From positions 1 through 32,286 of the IMG/VR virus record IMGVR_UViG_3300013119_001050: a stretch of DNA of 32,286 bases; one strand, given 5' to 3'. Within the stretch, counting starts at the first letter, position 1. Each line of letters starts with the position of its first letter. Both the position numbers and the translations under genes were made by a program. This DNA comes from a virus. The notes beneath the pieces were generated by a model, which had not been told where the DNA came from, did not search any database, and was given only the letters and a program-made list of their open reading frames with translations. This document shows, one piece after another, positions 23,071 through 29,568 of this stretch.

Positions 23071-23307
23071 ATGAAAGACGCAACGTCAAAAGTCGCCGTG
23101 AAAGCGTGCGGCGCCAAGAAAGGCGAGCGCATCACCTTCCACTGGGACGAAGGCATCGGCCATATCGCAGTGACGGCCTTCGAACACGATGGATCGGGGG
23201 TGTACGTCCAGCTCTCCATCCCCGCCTTCCTGGCCATGAAGCGCCGCCTCGAGTACATCGAGCAGATGATTCTCGCGCACGGCTGCCCGGAGGTGAAATT
23301 CGAGTAA
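23071..23307 (+). CDS. Hypothetical early protein, 78 aa
   Basis: The ATG at 23071 follows GGGAGCCGAAAA, the shared extended ribosome-binding box. The product is small and alpha/beta, with GERITFHWDEGIGHIAVTAFE and SGVYVQLSIPAFLAMKRRLEYIEQMIL, and has two cysteines. No family recognised. Confidence 0.6.
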   Translation: MKDATSKVAVKACGAKKGERITFHWDEGIGHIAVTAFEHDGSGVYVQLSIPAFLAMKRRLEYIEQMILAHGCPEVKFE

Positions 23308-23413
23308 TACTGTCGAGGAGAGACGGTTTATCGTGCAACAACCGATAGCGTTGTCATGTCTGATGGATGATGAAAAATAGCGAAATCGCCTGGCATTTCG
23401 TAAGGAAAGAATC

Positions 23414-23527
23414 ATGAAAGAGCGAAAATGCGGGCTCGGGATGCCGATCTCGGTCCGGACGATATTCCTGATCGCGCTGGCGGCCTTCCTGGCCGGCGCG
23501 ATCATCTGCAGGGAGGTGATCTTGTGA
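23414..23527 (+). CDS. Tiny membrane protein, 37 aa
   Basis: The ATG at 23414 follows AAGGAAAG. Residues 1-12 are basic and polar, and residues 13-30 (VRTIFLIALAAFLAGAII) are a single hydrophobic helix. The stop overlaps the next start (GTGA). Size and layout fit a one-helix membrane peptide. Function unknown. Confidence 0.5.
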   Translation: MKERKCGLGMPISVRTIFLIALAAFLAGAIICREVIL

Positions 23528-23856
23528 AATCCCCGTCAACAGCCACGGGCGTCTACCGCGACGCCCGCGGCAAGATCAAGCGTGTCATGGTCTGGCTCGA
23601 GCCGAACCAGGTGAACGTCCAGGAATGGTCGAAGATGGAGCCCGCCATGAAAAAGGGCTGGGTGGACATGACGGTCCGCAACGAGCTCGCGCAGTACGCT
23701 TACGACGACCGCGAGCGCTGCTGGAAGAACCGCTTCGGCGACATGGTCCACAAGCCGCCCGACGACATGCACGAGCTGACGCTCCAGAGCTATCGCATCG
23801 GCGGCCACTTCCAGGGCCGCGGGTCCGGCGGCGTGAATTTCACCCCCAGGAGGTGA
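23524..23856 (+). CDS. Hypothetical early protein, 110 aa
   Basis: GTG at 23524 was chosen because GGAGGTGA precedes it and the start overlaps the previous stop. The protein has a beta-rich N-terminal part (GKIKRVMVWLEPNQVNVQEW), a helical middle (TVRNELAQYAYDDRERCWKNRF) and a Gly/Arg-rich basic end. No family recognised; the basic tail could contact nucleic acid. Confidence 0.6.
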   Translation: MKSPSTATGVYRDARGKIKRVMVWLEPNQVNVQEWSKMEPAMKKGWVDMTVRNELAQYAYDDRERCWKNRFGDMVHKPPDDMHELTLQSYRIGGHFQGRGSGGVNFTPRR

Positions 23857-23945
23857 TGCATCAAGATCCGCCTACACAACAAAAGTTGCGTATTATCAGA
23901 CGTTGCAGGCCTGATGATGAAGATCTTTTTAAAGGAGCCGAATCA

Positions 23946-24140
23946 ATGTTTGGACCGAAAAACGGAGTCTACTGGGTCAGCTCGAAAAAGGATCCGCGCT
24001 TCAACAAATCCTGGGAAAAGCCAGGACTCGTCTGCTGGGGCACCCCGGACTGGGTTCTCGAGTGGATCCGGAACAAGGCGGAAGAGCTGGGCCTCGACAA
24101 AACACCAGACGACCTGACGACCGGTTTTCATAAGCACTAG
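23946..24140 (+). CDS. Small hypothetical early protein, 64 aa
   Basis: The ATG at 23946 follows AAAGGAGCCGAA. The product is Trp-rich and basic, with VYWVSSKKDPRFNKSWEKPG and TPDWVLEWIRNKAEELGL. It resembles small phage accessory proteins with a conserved Trp pattern but no known function. It is spaced 89 bases after the previous gene, in a segment containing a CAAC-4-GTTG half-site pair near 23878-23889. Confidence 0.6.
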   Translation: MFGPKNGVYWVSSKKDPRFNKSWEKPGLVCWGTPDWVLEWIRNKAEELGLDKTPDDLTTGFHKH

Positions 24141-24152
24141 TAAGGAGTTCGC

Positions 24153-24530
24153 ATGCCTGGACAGAAATCGACCCTCTACACGTTCATCGCCCTGATCAAG
24201 GATTGCGACGAGCTCAACGACATCATGGGAAGGGGGGTCCCTGGTATCTCCCCGTGGACCGTCTGCACCGAGGCTGTCGCCTACGTCACCCCTCAGGAGG
24301 AGGAGCGCGTGGCGAACATCTTCAAGACCGCGCAATTCGACGAGGCGAAGCCGGTCCCTCTTGGTCTCATCTACACGTCCCGCAAGGACGCCGAGGAGCG
24401 GCGCGGGGAGGTCGCGGCGTTCTACGGCATCGAGAACCCCGACGACCTGATCCTGGTCCACCTCGAGCGCAAGAAGCGCGGCCGCCCCGTTGGAAGCAAG
24501 GCGAGTGAAAAAGAAAAAGACGAAGAGTAA
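24153..24530 (+). CDS. Early protein with AT-hook-like tail, 125 aa
   Basis: The ATG at 24153 has AAGGAG upstream. The main body (residues 1-105) is alpha/beta, with VCTEAVAYVTPQEEERVANIF and RRGEVAAFYGIENPDDLILV. The C-terminus KKRGRPVGSK (about residues 107-116) matches the RGRP core of an AT-hook, which binds the minor groove of AT-rich DNA, and an acidic end follows. It neighbours the HTH protein that precedes an AT-rich island, so a role in binding that DNA is possible. Confidence 0.65.
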   Translation: MPGQKSTLYTFIALIKDCDELNDIMGRGVPGISPWTVCTEAVAYVTPQEEERVANIFKTAQFDEAKPVPLGLIYTSRKDAEERRGEVAAFYGIENPDDLILVHLERKKRGRPVGSKASEKEKDEE

Positions 24531-25329
24531 ACGGCTGAGCGACGGTTTCACGACCGTCCCTCACAACTTCCGCCGCGAGCACAGCGTGCCGAATGACATG
24601 AAGCGCAAGTACGGCACGAAGTGGAAGGCATGGAAGGACCTGTCGAAAATGCTAACCCCCCGGGTGAGCTGGACGCTGGATCGAACCCACCAAGAGTCTC
24701 AAGGTACAACCGAATTTAATCGTGACGCAGTGGATCAATCCCGCCCCGACGACTCGACCCAGCAGACCTATGTCCCTCACCCGGGGGACCCCCTTTTCGG
24801 CCCGGACAACGAGAGCGAGATCCCCGGCCGCGAGGGTCCGACGGCCTTCTACACCGTGAAGGAGTTCGCCGCCCTCGCCCGCGTCACCGAGAACACGGTG
24901 CGAAGGTGGATGGCAGACCCCGAGGTCAGGCTTCCGCACCTGAAGATCCGCGGCCACCGCGTGATCCCCGACTTCTGGAATTACGAGCTGAAGTGGAAGA
25001 TCCACCCCACTCAGCTGAAATCCTGGATCATGGACCACTCCGACGTCATGTACTCTCCTCTCGAGACCATGTACTTCATGATGCAGGCCCTGCGCCTCCG
25101 TCTGGGCGCGAGAATGGCCCGTGAAGGCGATCAGGCCGGCACCATGACCGAATCCCTCGTGGAGATCGTGGACAAGACTCTCGGCGAAATACAGCGCACA
25201 GCAAAGGACCCCCGGGCCAGGCGTGTCGTCTGGATTCGCCCCGCCGAGCTCGGCATCTTCGAGGACAACCCGACCAGTGAGCCCGACGACAACCGCCATA
25301 ACTTCGTTTTCAAACCACCGGAAAAATAG
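24505..25329 (+). CDS. MerR/excisionase-type HTH DNA-binding protein, 274 aa
   Basis: GTG at 24505 is taken as start (weak AAGG upstream); it overlaps the previous gene by 26 bases. A very basic N-terminus (KKKKTKSKR) leads to a disordered segment. At about residues 113-150 lies a winged-helix unit of the MerR/excisionase class: FYTVKEFAALARVTENTVRRWM, then LPHLKIRGHRVIP, the wing and DNA-contacting end. A helical domain of about 100 residues follows. The gene lies immediately upstream of the AT-rich island and the helicase, which suggests an origin-binding or transcription regulator role. It is also a candidate reader of the GTTGCA sites. These roles are inferred. Confidence 0.75.
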   Translation: MKKKKTKSKRLSDGFTTVPHNFRREHSVPNDMKRKYGTKWKAWKDLSKMLTPRVSWTLDRTHQESQGTTEFNRDAVDQSRPDDSTQQTYVPHPGDPLFGPDNESEIPGREGPTAFYTVKEFAALARVTENTVRRWMADPEVRLPHLKIRGHRVIPDFWNYELKWKIHPTQLKSWIMDHSDVMYSPLETMYFMMQALRLRLGARMAREGDQAGTMTESLVEIVDKTLGEIQRTAKDPRARRVVWIRPAELGIFEDNPTSEPDDNRHNFVFKPPEK

Positions 25330-25805
25330 TGTTGCATCTATGAATATTGATCTACGTAATAACCGAAGTCGCGACCGGGGAATATTTCGCAGTACTACGG
25401 CAAATAGTAGCGAAAAAGGGTCAAAAAAGTTTTTAGTAGGGGTAGGGTCAGGCTGTTGCGCAACAGCAAACATATACCTCGTTAAAAAACCCTCTTCTTC
25501 TCCCAAAAAAATCCGTGTTACGCAACACTACTTAATAAAAAACCTTAGATATGAGGTAACTCTGTACATTCAGGCCGGTTACCGCGATCCTTCTAACATA
25601 AAATCATACGAAATTTGGCCGATGCAACACCAACCACAATCAAAATCGAAACATATAATTACCGACCCGATTTGCCGCACCTATCAACAGAAAAGACTTC
25701 GGTTTCTACGTAGAGGTGTTGCATCTTCCGATGAAAGTTTATGTGTTCGGCATGTAAATCGTCGTAAGCCCTTAGCGGGCGCTAAGTACCGACATTTGCG
25801 CAACT
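25329..25805. repeat. Cluster of GTTGCA half-sites and small dyads
   Basis: GTGTTGCATC occurs at 25329-25338 and 25716-25725, and as its exact inverse GATGCAACAC at 25621-25630. Palindromes built from the same core are GCTGTTGCGCAACAGC (25452-25467) and GTGTTACGCAACAC (25515-25528), with TTGCGCAA near 25797. A separate perfect dyad, CTTAGCG-GG-CGCTAAG, lies at about 25771-25786. All fall in the AT-rich island upstream of the helicase gene. Confidence 0.65.
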
Positions 25806-25903
25806 TCCCGCGTTTTTGGCTGGAACCCCATACACCGAAAGGAGATACGAGACATCTATCGAAAACAGTACGATCTGCGTTAATTAAAAGGAGCCACATA
25901 TGA
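25340..25903 (+). CDS. Uncertain open frame in AT-rich island, 187 aa
   Basis: From ATG 25340 the frame is open for 187 codons and ends in an ATGA overlap with the helicase start. The other frames are full of stops in this AT-rich stretch, which would be surprising by chance. Against a gene: no Shine-Dalgarno, heavy use of rare-type codons (CGA, AGA, ATA, CTA, TTA) unlike every neighbour, and many regulatory-looking dyads inside. The product would be very basic (Lys/Arg/Ser/His-rich) and matches nothing I know. It may be a horizontally acquired gene, or non-coding origin or regulatory DNA that happens to be open. Confidence 0.3.
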   Translation: MNIDLRNNRSRDRGIFRSTTANSSEKGSKKFLVGVGSGCCATANIYLVKKPSSSPKKIRVTQHYLIKNLRYEVTLYIQAGYRDPSNIKSYEIWPMQHQPQSKSKHIITDPICRTYQQKRLRFLRRGVASSDESLCVRHVNRRKPLAGAKYRHLRNFPRFWLEPHTPKGDTRHLSKTVRSALIKRSHI

Positions 25904-27672
25904 AATCGAGAACATACGGATCAACGCCCATACCAACAATTATCGGCGATATGATTTACGTCAGCGGGCTGCTCTACCAGGACGCCCGGGACATCAAGAT
26001 CCCGGGCAAGAGATGGAAGCCGAAGGAGCAGAAGTGGGTCTTCCCCCTTGAGGGACTTCCGGCCCTTTGCCGATTCTTCTTTCCCGGGGTGGATATTAAG
26101 AATGAGTGGAAAAACATTGCGCCCGCTTGGCACTACGCCTATGCATCTTGGCAAGAAATGCTTACCAGGAAGCTCGAGGTTGCCCGTCAGACCGCGCGGA
26201 TCCTCGAGGGCCAGCATTCCCTTGTGTCGGAGCTCAGGGAGCGCTATCCCTTCCTCATGGAGCACCAGGCCGTCGGAGCGGCACTGTGCCTTCTGCGCAA
26301 GCGAATCGCCATCTACCACCAGACCGGCACCGGCAAGACGACCCTGCTCCTCACGGTGATCTCGGAGATCCTGAGGGAGGACCCTGAGGCTCACATCCTC
26401 GTCCTCTGCCCGAGGCCGATCATCACACCGGCCTGGCTCGCCGACGCCCGGGACTGGTTCCCGGATCTGCCGATCGAGAACCTGCACCCCGTGGCTGGCA
26501 AGAAGCGCGACGTCAGCCCGGGCATCGTCGGCATCATCAACTACGAGAGCTTCTGGCGGTCTCCAAAACTCGTCCACGACGCCGCCTACACGGCCGTCAT
26601 CTGCGACGAGAGTGTGAAGATCAAGGCGGACGACTCCACGATCGGCCGCGCCATGCGCGGCGGCAAGAAGGAAAAACGCACCTTCCCGGGGGTGGATGCC
26701 GAGTACAAGATCATCGCCTCCGGCTACCCGGACCCGAACGGACCTGAGGATTTCTGGGGTCAGCTTGCCTGGATCCAGGAGGACGAGGAGATCTTCCCCG
26801 CCTCCTTCTGGCATTTCCGGCAGCGCTACATGCAGGCCACCGACGAACGCTGGATTCGCAGGTACGGCAAGCCCAAGAAGATCCGCACCGGCTGGAAGCT
26901 CCTTCCCTCGAGGGAGCAGCTCTTCTACGACCAGATCGCCAAGATCGCCTTCTTCAAGGAGCGCGATGACTGCATCGACATCCCGGCGGCGCAGGACATC
27001 ATCTACGAGATCCCGCTGCCCCCGTCCATCCGGAAGCTCTACGACTCCGTCGAGGTGGGCATCTACGGCATGATCACCTCGCCGGCGGGGACGAACATCC
27101 ACCTGAAGGCGCAGAAGAAGGCCTGGTACCTCCAGGAGATCTGCTGCGGCTTCGTGAAGGACGGTCCGGACCAGGTCTGGCTCTCGAACCACAAGCTCGA
27201 CATGCTGAAGGAACTCCTCGAGCAGCTCGGCTCGGAGCGCACCCTGATCTGGACGACCTTCCACGCCGAGTACGACGAGGTCGTGAAAAGCCTCCTCGAG
27301 TGGAACATCCCCTTCGCGGCCGCGGACGGCCGCTCGAACGCGAAGCAGCAGGACGGCGCCGTGGAGAAGTTCAACGCCGGCGAGGTGCGCGTGCTGGTGT
27401 CGAACGTGGCGTGCTTCAAGTACGGCCTCACGTTCGTACGTGACAACCGAAACGCGATCTACATGTCGCTGTCGTTCAATTTCGATGACCACGGCCAGAG
27501 CCGGGATCGGATCTCGAGGAAGGGCCAGCAGCGCAAACAGAATTTCTATTATTTGATCGCCGAGGACACGGTCGACCAGGCCATTCTAGGTGTCCTTCGG
27601 AGAAAGGGTAACGTCGTAAAGGCAGCCTTCGATGAAATCAGGAGAAGGCATTCTTCTGAAAAAAGTAGTTGA
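25900..27672 (+). CDS. SNF2-type superfamily 2 helicase, 590 aa
   Basis: The ATG at 25900 follows AAAGGAGCCAC. Helicase motifs in order: a Q-like EHQAVGA near 121-127; motif I QTGTGKTT at 141-148; motif Ia-like LVLCPRPIITPAW; motif II CDES at 235-238 (DExx); motif III IASGYP at 272-277; motif V-like VLVSNVACFKYGLTF; motif VI QSRDRISRKGQQR at 533-545. The last two mark the SNF2/SMARCAL1 branch. Residues 20-63 (LLYQDARDIKIPGKRWKPKE, then KWVFPLEGL) resemble the HARP-like substrate-binding element in front of SMARCAL1-type annealing helicases. It would remodel DNA forks or recombination intermediates during viral replication. Confidence 0.9.
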   Translation: MKSRTYGSTPIPTIIGDMIYVSGLLYQDARDIKIPGKRWKPKEQKWVFPLEGLPALCRFFFPGVDIKNEWKNIAPAWHYAYASWQEMLTRKLEVARQTARILEGQHSLVSELRERYPFLMEHQAVGAALCLLRKRIAIYHQTGTGKTTLLLTVISEILREDPEAHILVLCPRPIITPAWLADARDWFPDLPIENLHPVAGKKRDVSPGIVGIINYESFWRSPKLVHDAAYTAVICDESVKIKADDSTIGRAMRGGKKEKRTFPGVDAEYKIIASGYPDPNGPEDFWGQLAWIQEDEEIFPASFWHFRQRYMQATDERWIRRYGKPKKIRTGWKLLPSREQLFYDQIAKIAFFKERDDCIDIPAAQDIIYEIPLPPSIRKLYDSVEVGIYGMITSPAGTNIHLKAQKKAWYLQEICCGFVKDGPDQVWLSNHKLDMLKELLEQLGSERTLIWTTFHAEYDEVVKSLLEWNIPFAAADGRSNAKQQDGAVEKFNAGEVRVLVSNVACFKYGLTFVRDNRNAIYMSLSFNFDDHGQSRDRISRKGQQRKQNFYYLIAEDTVDQAILGVLRRKGNVVKAAFDEIRRRHSSEKSS

Positions 27673-27698
27673 CCCGTAGGTGGTGGTGGTGGTATTAC
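27669..27698 (+). promoter_or_regulatory. Promoter upstream of the GroES-like gene
   Basis: TTGACC (27669-27674), an 18-base spacer of GGT repeats and TATTAC (27693-27698, four of six) precede the dyad at 27711. The -35 box overlaps the stop codon of the helicase gene. Expected start near 27705. Confidence 0.45.
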
Positions 27699-27710
27699 AC
27701 ACACGTGTTT

Positions 27711-27726
27711 GTTGCATGGCTGCAAC
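27711..27726. promoter_or_regulatory. GTTGCA dyad operator, GroES operon copy
   Basis: GTTGCATGGCTGCAAC lies just after the inferred start site of the GroES-like gene promoter and 25 bases before its ATG, a position where bound protein would block transcription. Its sequence differs from the late-operon copy only at central bases. Confidence 0.65.
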
Positions 27727-27750
27727 AGGGATCATTCAAAAGGAGTTGAT

Positions 27751-28041
27751 ATGAAGCAGGTTAGCAAGTACCGTGCGCTGTGGGATACTCTCTTGATCGA
27801 AGTCGACGACCCGGAGCAGGAAACAAAGGGCAAGGACGGCAACCCGATCATCCTGCCGAAGTCGGCGCAGACCGGCAAGCTCACGGGCGTCGTCAGGAAA
27901 ACCGGCCCTGAGGTGAACGAGCTCCTGAAGCCCGGCATCCGGGTGATGTTCTCGTTCATGAGCGGCCAGGAAGTCATCCTCGACGAGAAGAAGTACATCT
28001 GTGTGCAGGAGCGCGAGATCATCGCGATTCTCAAGGACTGA
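27751..28041 (+). CDS. GroES-like co-chaperonin, 96 aa
   Basis: The ATG at 27751 follows AAAAGGAGTTGAT. The whole sequence follows the GroES/Cpn10 plan. Residues 6-16 (KYRALWDTLLIEV) match the opening strand of GroES (IRPLHDRVIVK). GNPIILPKSAQTGKLTG at about 28-46 is the mobile loop with an IIL tripeptide, comparable to the GroES IVL that docks on GroEL, followed by the G-x-V strand. LKPGIRVMFSFMSGQEVILDEKKYICVQEREIIAIL at about 59-95 matches VKVGDIVIF...EEVLIMSESDILAI. It would cap host GroEL, as T4 gp31 does, to fold viral proteins. It lies in the replication gene region rather than with capsid genes. Confidence 0.85.
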   Translation: MKQVSKYRALWDTLLIEVDDPEQETKGKDGNPIILPKSAQTGKLTGVVRKTGPEVNELLKPGIRVMFSFMSGQEVILDEKKYICVQEREIIAILKD

Positions 28042-28062
28042 TCTGTTCTGAAAGGAGCCGAA

Positions 28063-28509
28063 ATGAAAAAGCTGACGATCAACGACCTGGACCTCGACCC
28101 GGGTCTTCCCGACCCGGACGAGGCGTTCGACGGCGTGGCGCGCACTTGGCGCCACTGGCGCGACATGAAGGACGAGGTCGATGCCCTGGCCAAGGAGGTC
28201 AACAAGAAGATCGACCACTGGAAGAGCAAGATCCTCACCTGGATCGAGACGACCGGCGCGGAGCAGATGAATTCGGCGGGCGCCTGGTTCAAGCCGACCG
28301 TCAAGTACTCCGCCCGGATCAACAAGGACGACCGCGACGCCGCGCACCTGTGGCTTCGCGACATCGGCGAGGGTGACGCCATCCAGGAGAGCGTCCACGC
28401 CTCCACTCTCAAGAAGCTCGTCAAGCAGTTCGACGAGGAGGGGATCGAGGTCCCCGACTCGATCAAGTTTTCCACGTATACCGACCTGAAGTATGGGAGA
28501 CAGTCATGA
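28063..28509 (+). CDS. Conserved early protein next to ssDNA-binding gene, 148 aa
   Basis: The ATG at 28063 follows AAAGGAGCCGAA, and the end overlaps the next start by four bases. Residues 25-65 are a charged helical segment (VARTWRHWRDMKDEVDALAKE, then WKSKILTWIETTG). A beta-rich part follows (WFKPTVKYSARIN), then a helix and a final segment, STLKKLVKQFDEEGIEVPDSIKFSTYTDLKYGR. The order of coiled segment, beta pair, 'xLKxLVKxxxEEG' and closing strand is seen in a widespread phage family encoded beside recombination or ssDNA-binding genes; function not established. Its coupling to the next gene suggests a shared complex. Confidence 0.65.
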   Translation: MKKLTINDLDLDPGLPDPDEAFDGVARTWRHWRDMKDEVDALAKEVNKKIDHWKSKILTWIETTGAEQMNSAGAWFKPTVKYSARINKDDRDAAHLWLRDIGEGDAIQESVHASTLKKLVKQFDEEGIEVPDSIKFSTYTDLKYGRQS

Positions 28510-29360
28510 GTAAGGCCAAAGAAACCGTTCCTGCCAAGCAGGAAACAGGCGCTGTCGCGGACCCGATCCAGTACAACGACGGACTCGAGAATCTCGACGA
28601 CGCTGGCGACTTCCAGATCACGCGCCTGAGGATCATCCAGAACACCACGAGCGCCGGCTACGAGCTCGTGGGCAACGTCGGCGTCTTCGCCGACCCCGAG
28701 ACCGGCGAGAGCTACGGCAAGGAGGTCGAGGTCATCCCGGTCTACATCCCGCCGAAGACCCGGGCGCGCTTCGAGATCAACGACGACGGCGAGCAGGTCC
28801 TCGGCAGCCCGCCGGTCTGCAAGTCGTCGAACGCGAAATGGCCGGACACGCCGGACACGCCGTTTCCGAGGACGAAGGACCCGGACAAGTTCCCCTGCCT
28901 CTCCTGCCCCGAGGCGGAGTTCGGCAAGCGCGACCCCAAGACCCGCAAGTCGCCGCCGCCGCGCTGCCGGCTGCAGTACAACTACGCTCTCGTGATCGTG
29001 GCCGTCGAGGGCAAGGAGCTGGATCCTCCCGAGGGGGTGTTCTTTTCCATGCAGAAGGGCTCGATCGGGGCGGCAAAGGCGTTCAACACCCTGCTGACGA
29101 AGAAGAAGGCCGGTCACGCGATCTGGCACAAGCGGTATCGCCTGAGCCACTTCGTGAAGGAGGTCTCGACAAAGCAGGGCTTGACCAAGTTCTTCTGCCC
29201 GCAGTTCTCCGTGGCCGGCTTCTCGAGCGAGGAGCAGGTCGCCATGGCCGAGGGCCTCAACGCCGTCTTCGCCGCGAACGCCGACAAGCTCGCGGACATG
29301 GCGGAGGGTGAGGGCAACGACAGCTTCGACACCGACAAGTTCGAGGGCGGAGCTCTTTGA
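28506..29360 (+). CDS. Candidate phage ssDNA-binding protein with zinc cluster, 284 aa
   Basis: The ATG at 28506 overlaps the previous stop. The N-terminal half is beta-rich (ITRLRIIQNTTSAGYELVGNVGVFADPETGESYG). A cysteine cluster at about residues 104-154 (C near KSSNAKW, the CLSC pair, then C before RLQYNYALVIVAV) suggests a zinc-binding loop inserted in the fold. The C-terminus is acidic (AEGEGNDSFDTDKF), like the protein-binding tail of phage and bacterial SSBs. Position between the co-chaperonin/early-protein genes and the primase-helicase supports a single-stranded DNA-binding role in replication. No OB-fold signature is proven; an unassigned zinc-containing phage replication protein is the alternative. 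Confidence 0.65.
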   Translation: MSKAKETVPAKQETGAVADPIQYNDGLENLDDAGDFQITRLRIIQNTTSAGYELVGNVGVFADPETGESYGKEVEVIPVYIPPKTRARFEINDDGEQVLGSPPVCKSSNAKWPDTPDTPFPRTKDPDKFPCLSCPEAEFGKRDPKTRKSPPPRCRLQYNYALVIVAVEGKELDPPEGVFFSMQKGSIGAAKAFNTLLTKKKAGHAIWHKRYRLSHFVKEVSTKQGLTKFFCPQFSVAGFSSEEQVAMAEGLNAVFAANADKLADMAEGEGNDSFDTDKFEGGAL

Positions 29361-29368
29361 AAAACGTG

Positions 29369-29436
29369 GCCGCGCCGGGGTCAATCATGTTTCGGACCTG
29401 GGCCTTTTAGATCCAAGCCCGGCGCGGCATTTTTTA
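29369..29436 (+). terminator. Rho-independent terminator after the ssDNA-binding gene
   Basis: GCCGCGCCGGG (29369-29379) pairs perfectly with CCCGGCGCGGC (29418-29428), followed by ATTTTTT. An 11-pair GC stem with a T-run right after the stop codon is a strong intrinsic terminator, despite a 38-base loop. Confidence 0.8.
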
Positions 29437-29445
29437 AAAACAAAC

Positions 29446-29542
29446 GAGGGGCCCGCCATGTATCCGCACACAAAAGGACGGCCGCAGCAAACCCCACCCA
29501 CCAAAGTCCCTGACATGCCACGGTCGTCTGGGCGGGCTCCTC
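29446..29542 (+). promoter_or_regulatory. Large stem enclosing a leader ORF
   Basis: GAGGGGCCCGCC (29446-29457) can pair with GGCGGGCTCCTC (29531-29542) over 12 positions with one G-U. The left arm contains the Shine-Dalgarno of a 36-codon frame starting at 29458, and the right arm ends shortly before the primase-helicase ribosome site. It could regulate translation. Confidence 0.45.
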
Positions 29543-29568
29543 TTCTTATTTTCTTGGAGGAAAGATGA
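29458..29568 (+). CDS. Possible leader peptide, 36 aa
   Basis: ATG at 29458 has GAGGGG six bases upstream. The frame runs 36 codons to a TGA that overlaps the primase-helicase ATG (ATGA). The peptide is Pro/Arg/Lys-rich (MYPHTKGRPQQTPP...) and ends LLIFLEER, so it is unlikely to be an enzyme. It may couple translation of the next gene or may be spurious. Confidence 0.35.
   Translation: MYPHTKGRPQQTPPTKVPDMPRSSGRAPLLIFLEER

Noticed and set aside
25921-27492. Minus-strand frame of 523 codons opposite the helicase
   Set aside because: Antisense shadow of a gene with complete helicase motifs.
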